Positions 49,085 to 59,115 are shown, counted from the stretch's first letter. The stretch is 64,000 nucleotides of DNA from Sporosarcina sp. Marseille-Q4943 (GCF_943736995.1 NZ_OX031157.1:62001-126000); one strand, 5' to 3'. The notes: generated from the sequence alone by a model not told the origin. Numbers and translations are program-made.

Positions 49085-51517
49085 TCAAGCTTTCGTTTCA
49101 GCTTTCACTTCTTTATATAGAGCAGTCACTTTTCCTTCTTTGCTTTCGTCAACCATCGAGCTTCCATTCGAATAGCGATCGACGAGCCGCAATGATCCGG
49201 CATCGACAGCAACTTTATTATCTTTGCTAGTCGATAGGATGATCGTGTCGCTAGGTTTGACAAATTGAGTGCCAATAATCCGATGCGGATTCGTTTTCAA
49301 CTCTTTCAACACTACAATGCCCCGCTGAGCCCTAGAGGCGACCTCCAGTTCCTTCAAAGCCATCCTCTTGACTGATCCTCTATGTGTGGCAATTAGGATT
49401 GATTCAGCTTCGTCTCGTACGACGAGCATGGAAGCAAGCTTGTCTTCCGTCCTCAAATTGAGGCCACGTACGCCAGCGGTCCGTACACCCGTCACTGACA
49501 ACTCAGTGAGTGAAAACCGCAACGCGAATGCCTGTTCGCTGAATAGGATTATATCTTCTTCACCCGATACGAGTTGCACATCGACTAACCGGTCGCCTTT
49601 TTTCAAATTCATCGCCTTGAATGTCCGAGAATAGCGTTGCACTTGGAAATCGGATAGCTTCGACATCTTGACGTTTCCGTTATCTGCAGCTGTCAATACT
49701 AATGTTTGTTCGTCAAAGCTTTCAATTCCGATTGCCGAGATGATTTCCTCATTCGGTTCAAGAGAAATGATACTTGATATGTGTTGACCGAGATCCCGCC
49801 AGCGGATATCCGGCAATTCATGCACGGGTTGATATAGATAATTTCCGAGAGAAGTGAATAATAGCAAATGGTGCTGCGTATTCATGACCGATTCCAACAG
49901 ACTATAATCGGATTCCTTCATCTCTTGGCCGGTGCCGTTAGATGCACTGTACGAACGGATGCTCGTCCGTTTTACATAGCCGTCCTTTGTCACCGATACG
50001 ACGACTTCTTCGCTCGGAACAAGGATGTCGAGGTCGACTTTGATGTTTTCGATCTTCTCTTCGATGACAGACCTTCTTTGTTCAGAGAATTGCTTACGGA
50101 CTTCAAGTAACTCCTTCTTGATGACTGTGGAAAGCTTTTTATCGCTTTTCAGAATAGCATCCAACTGATCGATTAGCTTCCTTAGTTCCGCATCCTCTTT
50201 TTTCAGCTCAGTAATATCCGTATTCGTCAATCGATATAACTGGAGAGATACGATTGCTTCTGCTTGAACTTCGGTAAATCCGAATTTTTCAATAATATTA
50301 TTCTTCGCATCCCGCTTGTCTTTTGAAGCCCTGATCGCCTTGATCACCTCATCAAGTATCGATAAAGCTTTCATCAAACCTTCCACGATATGCAGTCGGT
50401 CTTTCGCTTTCTGGATATCGTACTCGGAGCGTCTCGTGACGACCTCTTTTTGGTGGTCGATGTATGCATCTAATAGCATCGGCAACGACATAAGCGTCGG
50501 TCTTCTATTCGAGATGGCGACCATATTGAAGTTATACGTCACTTGAAGATCGGTATTTTTCAATAAGTATTGCAGAATTGCATTGCCGTCTATATCTTTC
50601 TTCAATTCCACAACAATTCGCAGCCCAGTACGGTCTGATTCATCTCGCACATCTGCAATGCCATCTAGTTTTCGATCCAACCGGAGTTCGTCCATCTTTT
50701 TCACTAAATTCGCTTTATTGACATCATATGGAATTTCAGTGATGACAATTTGGGATTTACCTGCTTTTAACGATTCGATTTCTGATTTTGCGCGGATGAT
50801 GAAACGGCCTCTGCCTGTTTCGTACGCAGTCTTGATTCCATCTGTCCCTTGAATGATTGCACCAGTCGGGAAGTCAGGACCTTTCAAGACCGTCATCAAC
50901 TGCTCCACGGACACGTTAGGGTCATCCATTCTCATCAGTACTGCATCGATAACTTCGTGTAATGCATGCGGTGGAATATCTGTAGCATATCCAGCAGAAA
51001 TCCCGGTAGATCCATTGACGAGCAAATTCGGGAAGCGGGAAGGCAAAACGGTCGGCTCGGGTTCTGTATCATCGAAGTTTGGAATGAACTCCACTGTGTT
51101 CTTACCAATGTCACGTAGCATTTCCGAAGCAATTGCAGATAGCCTTGCCTCCGTATATCGCATTGCAGCTGCCGGATCGCCATCTACAGAACCGTTGTTC
51201 CCGTGCATTTCAATCATGAGATGGCGAAGTTTCCATTCCTGGCTCATCCGCACCATAGCGTCATAAACCGAAGTGTCTCCGTGTGGATGGTAGTTGCCGA
51301 TGACATTCCCGACCGTTTTTGCTGATTTCCTGAATGCCTTATCATGGGTGTTCCCCTCATGGAACATCGCATACAGTATCCTTCTCTGAACAGGTTTCAA
51401 GCCATCCCTAGCGTCCGGCAGTGCCCTGTCCTGAATGATGTATTTACTATAACGTCCAAAACGGTCGCCAATCACTTCTTCCAAAGGCAAGTCTTGGAAT
51501 CGCTCAGTTGAAGTCAT
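49085..51517 (-). CDS. parC: DNA topoisomerase IV subunit A
   Basis: DNA-cleaving subunit of topoisomerase IV, which unlinks daughter chromosomes. 810 residues: RDGLKPVQRRILYAM, the quinolone region HPHGDTSVYDAM, catalytic Tyr121 in MRYTE, the coiled-coil gate region, and a C-terminal beta-pinwheel with repeated motifs. Its start overlaps the parE stop by four bases. ParC rather than GyrA is judged from the linked ParE and the lack of a GyrA-box-like text. Confidence 0.95.
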   Translation of the reverse strand: MTSTERFQDLPLEEVIGDRFGRYSKYIIQDRALPDARDGLKPVQRRILYAMFHEGNTHDKAFRKSAKTVGNVIGNYHPHGDTSVYDAMVRMSQEWKLRHLMIEMHGNNGSVDGDPAAAMRYTEARLSAIASEMLRDIGKNTVEFIPNFDDTEPEPTVLPSRFPNLLVNGSTGISAGYATDIPPHALHEVIDAVLMRMDDPNVSVEQLMTVLKGPDFPTGAIIQGTDGIKTAYETGRGRFIIRAKSEIESLKAGKSQIVITEIPYDVNKANLVKKMDELRLDRKLDGIADVRDESDRTGLRIVVELKKDIDGNAILQYLLKNTDLQVTYNFNMVAISNRRPTLMSLPMLLDAYIDHQKEVVTRRSEYDIQKAKDRLHIVEGLMKALSILDEVIKAIRASKDKRDAKNNIIEKFGFTEVQAEAIVSLQLYRLTNTDITELKKEDAELRKLIDQLDAILKSDKKLSTVIKKELLEVRKQFSEQRRSVIEEKIENIKVDLDILVPSEEVVVSVTKDGYVKRTSIRSYSASNGTGQEMKESDYSLLESVMNTQHHLLLFTSLGNYLYQPVHELPDIRWRDLGQHISSIISLEPNEEIISAIGIESFDEQTLVLTAADNGNVKMSKLSDFQVQRYSRTFKAMNLKKGDRLVDVQLVSGEEDIILFSEQAFALRFSLTELSVTGVRTAGVRGLNLRTEDKLASMLVVRDEAESILIATHRGSVKRMALKELEVASRAQRGIVVLKELKTNPHRIIGTQFVKPSDTIILSTSKDNKVAVDAGSLRLVDRYSNGSSMVDESKEGKVTALYKEVKAETKA

Positions 51518-53484
51518 TCAAAGTCCCCCTCAACGTGCAAAAATTCATTTTCTAAAATGTTTTGGTCTTCGGTACCGAAATCGACGTTTGATTCGATCCA
51601 TTTCCTGCGCGGTTCGACCTTGTCTCCCATTAGAGTGGTAACTCGTCGTTCCGATTGCGCACCGTCTTCAATCGTCACACGGATGAGAGTACGGGTTTCA
51701 GGGTTCATCGTCGTTTCCCATAATTGATCGGCATTCATTTCACCGAGACCTTTATAGCGCTGGAGCATATAGCCACGGCCTATTTTTTTGATTGCTTGGT
51801 CGAGATCGGCTTCCGTCCACGCATATTCCACTATCTCCTTTTTGCCTGTCCCTTTGAAGACTTTATAAAGTGGCGGTAATGCGATAAACACTTTTCCTGC
51901 CTCGATCAACGGCTTCATGTAACGATAGAAGAACGTCAAGAGAAGCACTTGGATATGTGCCCCGTCCGTATCTGCGTCCGTCATAATGATCACTTTATCG
52001 TATGCGATATCATCGATTTGGAAATCAGCGCCGACCCCTCCGCCGATAGCGTGGATAATCGTGTTGATCTCCTCGTTTTTCATAATATCCTCTAATTTAG
52101 CCTTTTCGGTATTGATTACCTTACCGCGCAGAGGCAAAATTGCCTGGAATGTCCTATCCCGTCCTTGCTTGGCAGAACCGCCCGCGGAATCCCCTTCGAC
52201 TAGGTATAATTCATTTTTTGCAGCATTCCTCGACTGTGCAGGTGTCAGTTTTCCTGTCAGCAGCGTATCCGAGCGGCGACGTTTTCTACCGGAACGGGCA
52301 TCTTCACGCGCCTTACGAGCAGCCTCTCTCGCCTGTTGTGCACGGATCGCTTTACGGATCAGGTTGCCGCTCAGCTCAGCATTCTCTTCAAGGAAGTAGA
52401 GTAGCTGCTGGGAGACGATTGCATCGGTTGCCGTTCTCGCTTCGCTTGTCCCTAATTTTCCCTTCGTCTGTCCTTCAAATTGGAGAATTTCTTCAGGAAT
52501 GCGGACTGAAACAATCGCGGAAATGCCTTCCCGTATATCAGAACCATCGAGGTTTTTATCTTTTTCCTTCAATATTCCAGTTTTCCTCGCATACTCATTG
52601 AATACGCGTGTCATTGCAGTCTTCGCACCTGTTTCGTGCGTGCCGCCATCCTTCGTCCGCACATTATTGACGAATGAGAGAATTGTTTCAGAATAGCCAT
52701 CGCTGAATTGAAACGCGAATTCCACTTCAATCCCTTCCGTCACGCCTTCGAGGTAGGCAACATCGTGAAGGACGTCTTTCTCTTCATTCAAATAAGAGAT
52801 GAACGCTTCGATACCCGTTTCGTAATGGAAGACATCATGCTTCTCGGTGCCTTCTTCTTTCAGGTCGATTTTCAATCCTTTTAGCAGGAATGCAGATTCG
52901 CGTAAACGTTCCGACAGCAATTCATATTGATATTTAATCGTTGAGAAGATCGCTGGATCCGGTTTGAAGTGTATCAAAGTACCTTTCTCTCTCGTCGTAC
53001 CGATTTCTTCTAATGTAGTTACCGGTTTTCCGCCATTTTCAAAACGTTGCCTGAATTTCTTTCCATCACGAAAAATCGTCACTTCCAGCCACTCGGAAAG
53101 GGCATTGACAACTGATGCACCTACACCGTGTAGGCCGCCACTTGTCTTATAACCTCCTTGCCCAAACTTTCCGCCAGCGTGAAGGACGGTCAAAATAACT
53201 TCTACCGTCGGTTTTCCCGTCTTATGCATTCCCGTAGGCATTCCGCGTCCGTAGTCACGTACGCCAATGCTGCCGTCTTTGTGTATCGTAACGTCAATTT
53301 CAGAACCATATCCTGCTAGCGCTTCGTCAACTGCGTTATCGACGATTTCATAGACAAGATGATGAAGCCCCCTGGAATCCGTGGAACCAATATACATTCC
53401 CGGGCGTTTCCTTACAGCATCAAGGCCTTCCAGCACTTGAATCGAATCATCATCGTATGTGTAAATTTCTTCCTTCTTCGTCAA
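51514..53484 (-). CDS. parE: DNA topoisomerase IV subunit B
   Basis: ATPase subunit of topoisomerase IV. 656 residues: GHKL ATP site (EIVDNAVDEALAG, RDYGRGMPTG, GGLHGVGASVVNALS), TOPRIM domain with EGDSAGGSAK and DADTDGAH. TTG start after GGGGG. It leads the parE-parC operon and is divergent from plsY, as in Bacillus. Confidence 0.96.
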   Translation of the reverse strand: MTKKEEIYTYDDDSIQVLEGLDAVRKRPGMYIGSTDSRGLHHLVYEIVDNAVDEALAGYGSEIDVTIHKDGSIGVRDYGRGMPTGMHKTGKPTVEVILTVLHAGGKFGQGGYKTSGGLHGVGASVVNALSEWLEVTIFRDGKKFRQRFENGGKPVTTLEEIGTTREKGTLIHFKPDPAIFSTIKYQYELLSERLRESAFLLKGLKIDLKEEGTEKHDVFHYETGIEAFISYLNEEKDVLHDVAYLEGVTEGIEVEFAFQFSDGYSETILSFVNNVRTKDGGTHETGAKTAMTRVFNEYARKTGILKEKDKNLDGSDIREGISAIVSVRIPEEILQFEGQTKGKLGTSEARTATDAIVSQQLLYFLEENAELSGNLIRKAIRAQQAREAARKAREDARSGRKRRRSDTLLTGKLTPAQSRNAAKNELYLVEGDSAGGSAKQGRDRTFQAILPLRGKVINTEKAKLEDIMKNEEINTIIHAIGGGVGADFQIDDIAYDKVIIMTDADTDGAHIQVLLLTFFYRYMKPLIEAGKVFIALPPLYKVFKGTGKKEIVEYAWTEADLDQAIKKIGRGYMLQRYKGLGEMNADQLWETTMNPETRTLIRVTIEDGAQSERRVTTLMGDKVEPRRKWIESNVDFGTEDQNILENEFLHVEGDFE

Positions 53485-53587
53485 ATCGCAACCCCCATCA
53501 AACGAATGTTCTCTTTTTATTTATATACTATCGTATCGCTTCCTGTAAAGCTTGTCAAATCAACGTTTCAAGAAGCTCGCTCAATTA

Positions 53588-53616
53588 ATTGTATAGAAAG
53601 AACCGGCTGATTGCAA
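53588..53616 (-). promoter_or_regulatory. Sigma-A promoter for parE-parC
   Basis: On the minus strand TTGCAA (53616-53611), 17-base spacer, TACAAT (53593-53588). The leader is about 95 bases. Confidence 0.7.
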
Positions 53617-53669
53617 TGAGATGAGGAAAATCTAGACAATCGGCTTATTACATTACTTAACACATTCCA

Positions 53670-53698
53670 TTGTCGGCATTCATCTGTTCTGCTAAACT
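53670..53698 (+). promoter_or_regulatory. Sigma-A promoter for plsY
   Basis: TTGTCG (53670-53675), 17-base spacer, TAAACT (53693-53698), 40 bases before the start. Confidence 0.6.
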
Positions 53699-53737
53699 GA
53701 AACACATATATACTCACTACTGATAAAGGGGAGCGTC

Positions 53738-54340
53738 ATGGAAATTATCATTCTTATACTAATCGCTTATGTACTCGGCTCCATTCCATCTGCATTGTGG
53801 GTCGGCAAACTTTTTTATAGTACAGATGTCCGACAGCATGGTAGTGGAAATCTCGGTGCTACAAACACTTTCAGGGTTCTAGGAAAAACGGCAGGTCTGA
53901 TCGTCACCATTCTTGATATTTTAAAAGGGACAGCTGCCGTGCTGCTTCCACTATTGCCTTATTTCAGTGCAGCAGGGATTCACCCGCTTTTACTCGGTGT
54001 AGTCGCTGTAATCGGCCATATGTTTCCTGTCTTTGCAAAGTTCAAAGGAGGCAAAGCTGTTGCTACTTCAGGTGGTGTTTTACTTGGATATAACTGGCCG
54101 ATTTTCATTATCGTCCTCCTTACGTTCCTCATCACTTTGAAGTTAACAAAAATGGTATCCCTCTCCTCGATGATCGTGGCAGTTGTCGGATTCATTTACT
54201 GTCTCGCCTTCTATGTATGGACGGGCGATTTCTATCTAATGATCATTGTCGGTTTAATGGGGGTTTTCATCTTTTATAGGCATCGAGCGAATATTGCTAG
54301 GATTAAAGCGGGAACCGAGCCAAAAGTGAAGTGGTTATAA
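53738..54340 (+). CDS. plsY: Acyl-phosphate:glycerol-3-phosphate acyltransferase PlsY
   Basis: Membrane enzyme making lysophosphatidate, the first step in phospholipid synthesis. 200 residues, five helices; YVLGSIPSALWVGK, the conserved HGSGNLGATNTFR loop, GHMFPVFAKFKGGKAVATSGG and FYRHRANIARIKAGTEPK are all present. ATG after AAAGGGGAG. Confidence 0.96.
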   Translation: MEIIILILIAYVLGSIPSALWVGKLFYSTDVRQHGSGNLGATNTFRVLGKTAGLIVTILDILKGTAAVLLPLLPYFSAAGIHPLLLGVVAVIGHMFPVFAKFKGGKAVATSGGVLLGYNWPIFIIVLLTFLITLKLTKMVSLSSMIVAVVGFIYCLAFYVWTGDFYLMIIVGLMGVFIFYRHRANIARIKAGTEPKVKWL

Positions 54341-54377
54341 TACAATGGAAGCAGCAACCGAAAGGCGGGATACTGGA

Positions 54378-54671
54378 ATGAAGATCGTTTTATCGGATGA
54401 TGCACTAAATTGGTTTATAGAGGAGATGGAAGCCGAAACAGGCGATTATATAAAGTTTTTCGCCCGGTATGGCGGTTCCAGCGCGTTGCATGATGGATTC
54501 TCGCTCGGGATTATGAAAGAGAAGCCTGATGAAGTGGCGGTCGAGACGGAGAAGAACGGTATTCATTTCTATATTGAAGATAGAGATTACTGGTATTTTG
54601 ATGAACACGATCTCCATGTAGATGTCAATACCAAATTGAATGAACTCGTTTATACGTATGAAAAAGCGTGA
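54378..54671 (+). CDS. yneR: HesB/IscA-like protein YneR
   Basis: 97-residue HesB-fold protein without the three cysteines of true iron-sulfur carriers. GDYIKFFARYGGSSALHDGFSLG and FYIEDRDYWYFDEHDLHV fit Bacillus YneR, which also neighbours plsY. ATG 54378 chosen by family length. The stop codon lies within its terminator. Confidence 0.85.
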   Translation: MKIVLSDDALNWFIEEMEAETGDYIKFFARYGGSSALHDGFSLGIMKEKPDEVAVETEKNGIHFYIEDRDYWYFDEHDLHVDVNTKLNELVYTYEKA

Positions 54672-54693
54672 TGGCTCAGCCACACGCTTTTTT
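54661..54693 (+). terminator. Terminator overlapping the yneR stop
   Basis: AAAAAGCGTG (54661-54670) pairs with CACGCTTTTTT (54682-54692), with an inner TGGCT/AGCCA pairing. The TGA stop at 54669-54671 is in the stem. Confidence 0.88.
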
Positions 54694-54874
54694 CGTTCCT
54701 CAATTTCCCATTTCTGCACTGTAATCTATTTGTAAAGAAGTCCTTTGAGTCTCCTGCTGGCTTGAAGTCTCGCAAACCGGCTTTTCCTTAGGTAAATATT
54801 CCCTCGAATTAACTCCCTTTTTCCATGCTACTATCGTTCTCAGGTAAGACATTACAACTTCCAGGAGGCAAAAC

Positions 54875-56278
54875 ATGAAACGTAAACTTCTCTCAGCAGC
54901 ATTAATCACTTGTGTAAGTGTCAGCTCACTTGCCATTCCATCATACGATCAAGCTCAAACAGTCTCTGCCGCCACGATAACATCTCAAGCATCGCAACAG
55001 GCAGTTGCAGCAAAAGCGGAGCAATTGATCCAAACGGCAAAAAGTTTGATCGGAAAATCGACATATAGTACGGCAGTATACAAGCCTACATATCCGTATA
55101 AGTTTTCTTGCGCCACTTTCCTAATGTATATATTCGAAAAAAATGGCGTAGACCTTGCAACGTACAATGAAGACTACATGATGCAGCAAGGCACCCCCGT
55201 TGCAAAAGGCCAATGGCAAAAAGGGGATCTCCTCTTCTTCAGCAGTAAGGCATCGAAGGTCCCAGATCATGTCGCCATGTATATCGGTAATAATAAGGTC
55301 ATTCATATGGCAGATCCCAAACAAAATATCATTATCGCCGACTTAAATAGCAAACCGTATTATACAGAAAGCTATATCGGTGCACGCCGTGTACTCCCTA
55401 GTTTAATGTCGGCCAACCCGGCAACGACAGGCGATAAAATTGTCAGCCTTGCCTATGATTTGAAAGATACGGCGACAATTGGATCAGTGAACAATGAAAG
55501 CACTAAAAAGTTCACGAGTACTGGTTTTGTAAATTATGTTTACAAAAACAACGGAATCACTTTGAATGCAACGAGTCTTAAAGCACTACAGAGCAAGGGT
55601 ACGACAGTTTCCCGCTCCAACTTGAAGAAAGGTGATCTGGTCTTCTTCAATAGCGTGACAGGGTCAACGAATCCTAGCTTGGTTGCCATTTATGCAGGCG
55701 ATCATCGTCTCATCCTCCCGAATTCGGGTGGTGTTGTGACAAGGGTTATGCTTGTAGACTACTATAAAGATCATTATATTACGGCAAAAAGGGTTGTTAC
55801 AGACAACACGGCAGTTGCACCTTCCGTATCCAAGCCGTCCACTACAACGACTGCACCATCCGTGTCTAAACCAACAACAACGACTGCAACAACATCTGCG
55901 GACAAGCTTGTGAACTTTGCACAAAGCCTTACGACCAAAGCGAAATTCGGTTATGTATATAATGAAAGTACATTGACATTCACAGGTGCTGGCTTCACTT
56001 ATTATGTATATAAAAAGCAAGGAATTGATTTGAAAAGCAAATCGGCTAGCCAGCAATCTCAAGTCGGGACTGCCGTTCTGAAATCCAATCTTAAAAAAGG
56101 AGACCTTCTCTTCTTCTCTTTGGATAATAAAAGAACTCGCATCACCCAAACGGGCATTTATATCGGAGGTAACCAATTTATTAGCCTTTCCACTTCCGGC
56201 AAGGTTGTAACGCAAAGCCTATCCTCTACGTGGGCAACGCAAAACTTCATGAAAGCGCGTCGCGTCCTTTCAAACTGA
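54875..56278 (+). CDS. Secreted triple NlpC/P60-module protein, only first module catalytic
   Basis: 467 residues with a signal peptide (cleavage near VSAAT, residue 30). Three NlpC/P60-like modules follow at about 45-178, 184-308 and 342-467. Module 1 keeps the nucleophile Cys79 (FSCATF) and His132 (DHVAMYIG). In module 2 these are Ser215 and Leu269, and in module 3 Gly371 and Gln425, so both are inactive and may bind wall glycan or peptide. A Thr/Ser/Pro linker (two copies of a APSVSKP-type unit) precedes module 3. NlpC/P60 enzymes cut peptidoglycan stem peptides. ATG after AGGAGG. Confidence 0.88.
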   Translation: MKRKLLSAALITCVSVSSLAIPSYDQAQTVSAATITSQASQQAVAAKAEQLIQTAKSLIGKSTYSTAVYKPTYPYKFSCATFLMYIFEKNGVDLATYNEDYMMQQGTPVAKGQWQKGDLLFFSSKASKVPDHVAMYIGNNKVIHMADPKQNIIIADLNSKPYYTESYIGARRVLPSLMSANPATTGDKIVSLAYDLKDTATIGSVNNESTKKFTSTGFVNYVYKNNGITLNATSLKALQSKGTTVSRSNLKKGDLVFFNSVTGSTNPSLVAIYAGDHRLILPNSGGVVTRVMLVDYYKDHYITAKRVVTDNTAVAPSVSKPSTTTTAPSVSKPTTTTATTSADKLVNFAQSLTTKAKFGYVYNESTLTFTGAGFTYYVYKKQGIDLKSKSASQQSQVGTAVLKSNLKKGDLLFFSLDNKRTRITQTGIYIGGNQFISLSTSGKVVTQSLSSTWATQNFMKARRVLSN

Positions 56279-56288
56279 ATAAGAATAG

Positions 56289-56326
56289 AAGAAGCATCTT
56301 AACGTCGTAACGTTGGATGCTTCTTT
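56289..56326. terminator. Shared terminator of the NlpC/P60 gene and the MurF-like gene
   Basis: AAGAAGCATC pairs with GGATGCTTCTT, with an inner AACGT/ACGTT arm, and TTTT follows on the + strand. The genes converge here. Confidence 0.85.
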
Positions 56327-56332
56327 TCCATT

Positions 56333-57715
56333 TTATTGTTTCAACGACCTAGCAAATTCTATCATTCCGCGACTCGACATCGGTCCTTTGATCAGCACAA
56401 TCGACTGATCATCGAATAAATGATCCAACCGATTTCCGATGTCGCCTACATCCTTGAACATTCTTATATTCGCGGTGCTTCCATCCCGCATTGCCTGTCT
56501 TGCAATTTCTTCCGCCTTTTTACCGATTGTGATCAGTGCATGGATGTTCCTCTCCGCGACCATGCTACCGATTTCCCGGTGGTATTTCTTTTCGAAATTC
56601 CCAAGCCTGTTTATATCCCCTAATATGAGAATGACCTTTTTCCCTTTGCCAATTGAATCAAGCACTTTCAATGCCGCTTCCACTGACGTTGGGTTGTTTG
56701 TCCACGTATCATCGATAATTGTGCTGCCATTTTTCCCCTTTGAAAACTCCAAATGCCTATCCATCGTTTCATACGTTGTCAGACGGGAAATCGCGATTTT
56801 TAAATCCATTCCTATTTCATGGACCGCAGCCAACGCCGCAAGCGCATTGCTTACTTGGTGCTCCCCGTACCCTGGAACAAAGGCGCTATATTCCTCGGGA
56901 CCCACATGGAGGACGAAATCCATTCCGGTTTCTCCGTAAGTGATTCGGGAAGCTCTGAAATCTGATTTTGCATCCTTGCCAAAATAGACGATTTTGCCTT
57001 TGAAATTATGGATCTTCAACTTTTTACTGTTCTGATCATCCGCATTTAATAGTAAGGTGCCGCCATCCCTAATGCCTCCGATGATTTCTTCTTTCGCTTT
57101 AATATATCCTTCCATGTTTACACACCCGTCCAAATGATGGACGCCGATATTTGTAATGATTCCAATCGTCGGCTGATAAATCATGCATTGGTGTTTTATA
57201 TTTCCGGAATTGCCGAGTCCATGTTCGAAGACTGCGGCTTCCGTATGTTCGTCGATTCCCATCAAATAAGGAAATGAGCGTCTCGGTTCGTTCTTGCTGC
57301 TGACCGATGCGTGCACATTCCAGATGGCAGAGAGCATATGTTTGATCATATCTTTCGTTGTCGTTTTGCCGCATGTTCCTGTTATCGTCACTACTGGTAT
57401 TTGAAACTGATTCCGATAATAATTGATGAATTTCCAATAGCTCTGAACGAGGCTTGATACTTGCATAACTGTCGTATTCGGCAATACTTCTTTCACATTA
57501 ATTGAGGACTTATCGGTAATGACAAGGGAAGGGCCTTTCTTATCGATGGCTACCCAGTTGATCGAATCCCCCCTTCTTGCAAAAAGAAGGGAATTCCGCC
57601 TCGTATGATCATGTCGTGTATAGTAGATGGCATCTTCCACTTTCCAGTTTACAGGTCCTGTGATGATTTTCCCTCCGATTACTTTCCTAATGTCATTGAC
57701 GGCTATCGGCTTCAT
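56333..57715 (-). CDS. MurF-like Mur ligase paralogue 1
   Basis: ATP-dependent ligase of the MurF type (joins an amino group to a carboxylate via acyl phosphate), 460 residues. P-loop GTCGKTTT at 113-120, EHGLGNSGNI, NADDQN, GEHQVSNALAALAA, IDDTWTNNPTSVEAA and IKGPMSSRGM give the full Mur fold in order. The N-terminal domain has ARRGDSINWV where true MurF has a DxHxF-type UDP-sugar site, so UDP-MurNAc-tripeptide is probably not its substrate. Starts 29 bases after the ATP-grasp gene, in operon with it. Confidence 0.85.
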   Translation of the reverse strand: MKPIAVNDIRKVIGGKIITGPVNWKVEDAIYYTRHDHTRRNSLLFARRGDSINWVAIDKKGPSLVITDKSSINVKEVLPNTTVMQVSSLVQSYWKFINYYRNQFQIPVVTITGTCGKTTTKDMIKHMLSAIWNVHASVSSKNEPRRSFPYLMGIDEHTEAAVFEHGLGNSGNIKHQCMIYQPTIGIITNIGVHHLDGCVNMEGYIKAKEEIIGGIRDGGTLLLNADDQNSKKLKIHNFKGKIVYFGKDAKSDFRASRITYGETGMDFVLHVGPEEYSAFVPGYGEHQVSNALAALAAVHEIGMDLKIAISRLTTYETMDRHLEFSKGKNGSTIIDDTWTNNPTSVEAALKVLDSIGKGKKVILILGDINRLGNFEKKYHREIGSMVAERNIHALITIGKKAEEIARQAMRDGSTANIRMFKDVGDIGNRLDHLFDDQSIVLIKGPMSSRGMIEFARSLKQ

Positions 57716-57744
57716 TGCAGTACCTCCCTTCCATTGTACTTCGA

Positions 57745-59043
57745 TCAGCCACTCTTTTTATGTTTCCTTATATAGTAAGAAATCCTCTCGTGGATTTCAT
57801 TGTTGCCAAACATGTAAAACATAGAGAGGGATGGGGCATAATTCCCTTCGATCACCCATACTTCCCCTTTGCCATCGATTCCAATGTCAAATCCAATAAT
57901 CGAAATCTTACCGATATTTCTCCAAAGTCTCTTTGAAGCTTTTTTGCATACCTTTTCAATCCTTTTGGCACAATGTTCAAGTGAAGTTTCATTGCCCGAT
58001 TCAGAAAGGGCGTTTTCCAATGTGAGCAATTTGCTAGCCCTGTTTGATACAAAGTAATCCTTCGCTGCGACTTTCACGACCTGCCCTGTCATAATCCAGC
58101 TTCCTTCATCAATTTGGGTGATGACTCGTACGTCAAACGGGTTCCCATCTAGTTCTGCAAGAGATATCCTTTGCTGAACAATATAATCTTTTTGTAAAAG
58201 ATACTCCTCAAGTAAATAACGGAACAGCTGATCAAAGTCTTCTATGCACTTTCTGTTTCGCCTCTCATGCACCTCGAAATTCATTTCTCCGGTTGTTGCT
58301 ATTTTTACGATCCCTCTTCCCTGTTGACCTACGCATGGCTTGATGATCACCTCTGGATAGGTATTCAAAAATGCAAGCAATGTTTGTTTAGTACATAAAT
58401 CCGTAGCTGGCAAGAATGCTCGTAAAGATCTTTTTAGATGAAGTGAATGGTATTGGCTCCATTTGCTATTGCGTTCATGTAATATCGTATCAGCAATCCA
58501 AAACTTACCGGCTCTTTCTATCGCGACCTCGACGACGATTGTATGGCAGCCAGGAAAAGCGGCACCTAGCTTTTTCGCTACAAATGTTACTGAACTATTG
58601 AGTTTCCATATATGGAATAAATGAGCATCCGAAAACCTATTTTCATCTACAGTTGTGCTATGGACGATTTTCCATTTTACTTTAGGGGATTTTCTGTGAA
58701 GGGTAAAACGGCAATGGCTAAGTTTTGATGGATTTGTCGGTAAAGCTTGAATGACATAATACTTTCTAGTGCAAATATGCGTTGTCAAATAATCGTAGGC
58801 TTCTTCTATGCTTGAAAAACGTAAAACCTCAATCCCTGTTTTTAATTCAATTTCATTATCATTTACCGTAATATGAACTTGTTGCGGCCCCACTAACGGT
58901 TTGATCATAAGGAAATTGTATTTCTCGGAAAGATCGTAGAACGTCGCTTCTGATAATAGTTTCGTTTCCAACAGATACATTGATAAGCTGGAATCCGTTT
59001 CCAAAATCCTATGTTGGCCATAACGACCCCGAATGCCCTTCAC
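57745..59043 (-). CDS. YheC/YheD-like protein with two ATP-grasp-like halves
   Basis: 432 residues. The C-terminal half (from about 205) is an ATP-grasp domain: VIIKPCVGQQGRGIVKI, YIVQQRIS, DVRVITQ and GFDIGIDGKGEVWVIEGN. The N-terminal half shows a weaker copy of the same order: FLMIKPLVGPQQVHI, YYVIQALP, then VEVAIERAGKFWIADTI, without the metal-binding residues. YheC/YheD proteins are known from spores (coat-associated) but have no proven reaction. GTG start after GAAGGAGGG. Confidence 0.8.
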   Translation of the reverse strand: MKGIRGRYGQHRILETDSSLSMYLLETKLLSEATFYDLSEKYNFLMIKPLVGPQQVHITVNDNEIELKTGIEVLRFSSIEEAYDYLTTHICTRKYYVIQALPTNPSKLSHCRFTLHRKSPKVKWKIVHSTTVDENRFSDAHLFHIWKLNSSVTFVAKKLGAAFPGCHTIVVEVAIERAGKFWIADTILHERNSKWSQYHSLHLKRSLRAFLPATDLCTKQTLLAFLNTYPEVIIKPCVGQQGRGIVKIATTGEMNFEVHERRNRKCIEDFDQLFRYLLEEYLLQKDYIVQQRISLAELDGNPFDVRVITQIDEGSWIMTGQVVKVAAKDYFVSNRASKLLTLENALSESGNETSLEHCAKRIEKVCKKASKRLWRNIGKISIIGFDIGIDGKGEVWVIEGNYAPSLSMFYMFGNNEIHERISYYIRKHKKSG

Positions 59044-59115
59044 AGACTACCCTCCTTCATTTGATTTATGTTAGATAGGAGAACCCCCGACAAGAAGCCG
59101 GGAGTTCACACATCG

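Noticed and set aside
56333..57715. Calling this gene murF itself
   Set aside because: The N-terminal UDP-sugar motif is missing and a close sibling lies 3 kb away, so normal MurF function is unlikely.
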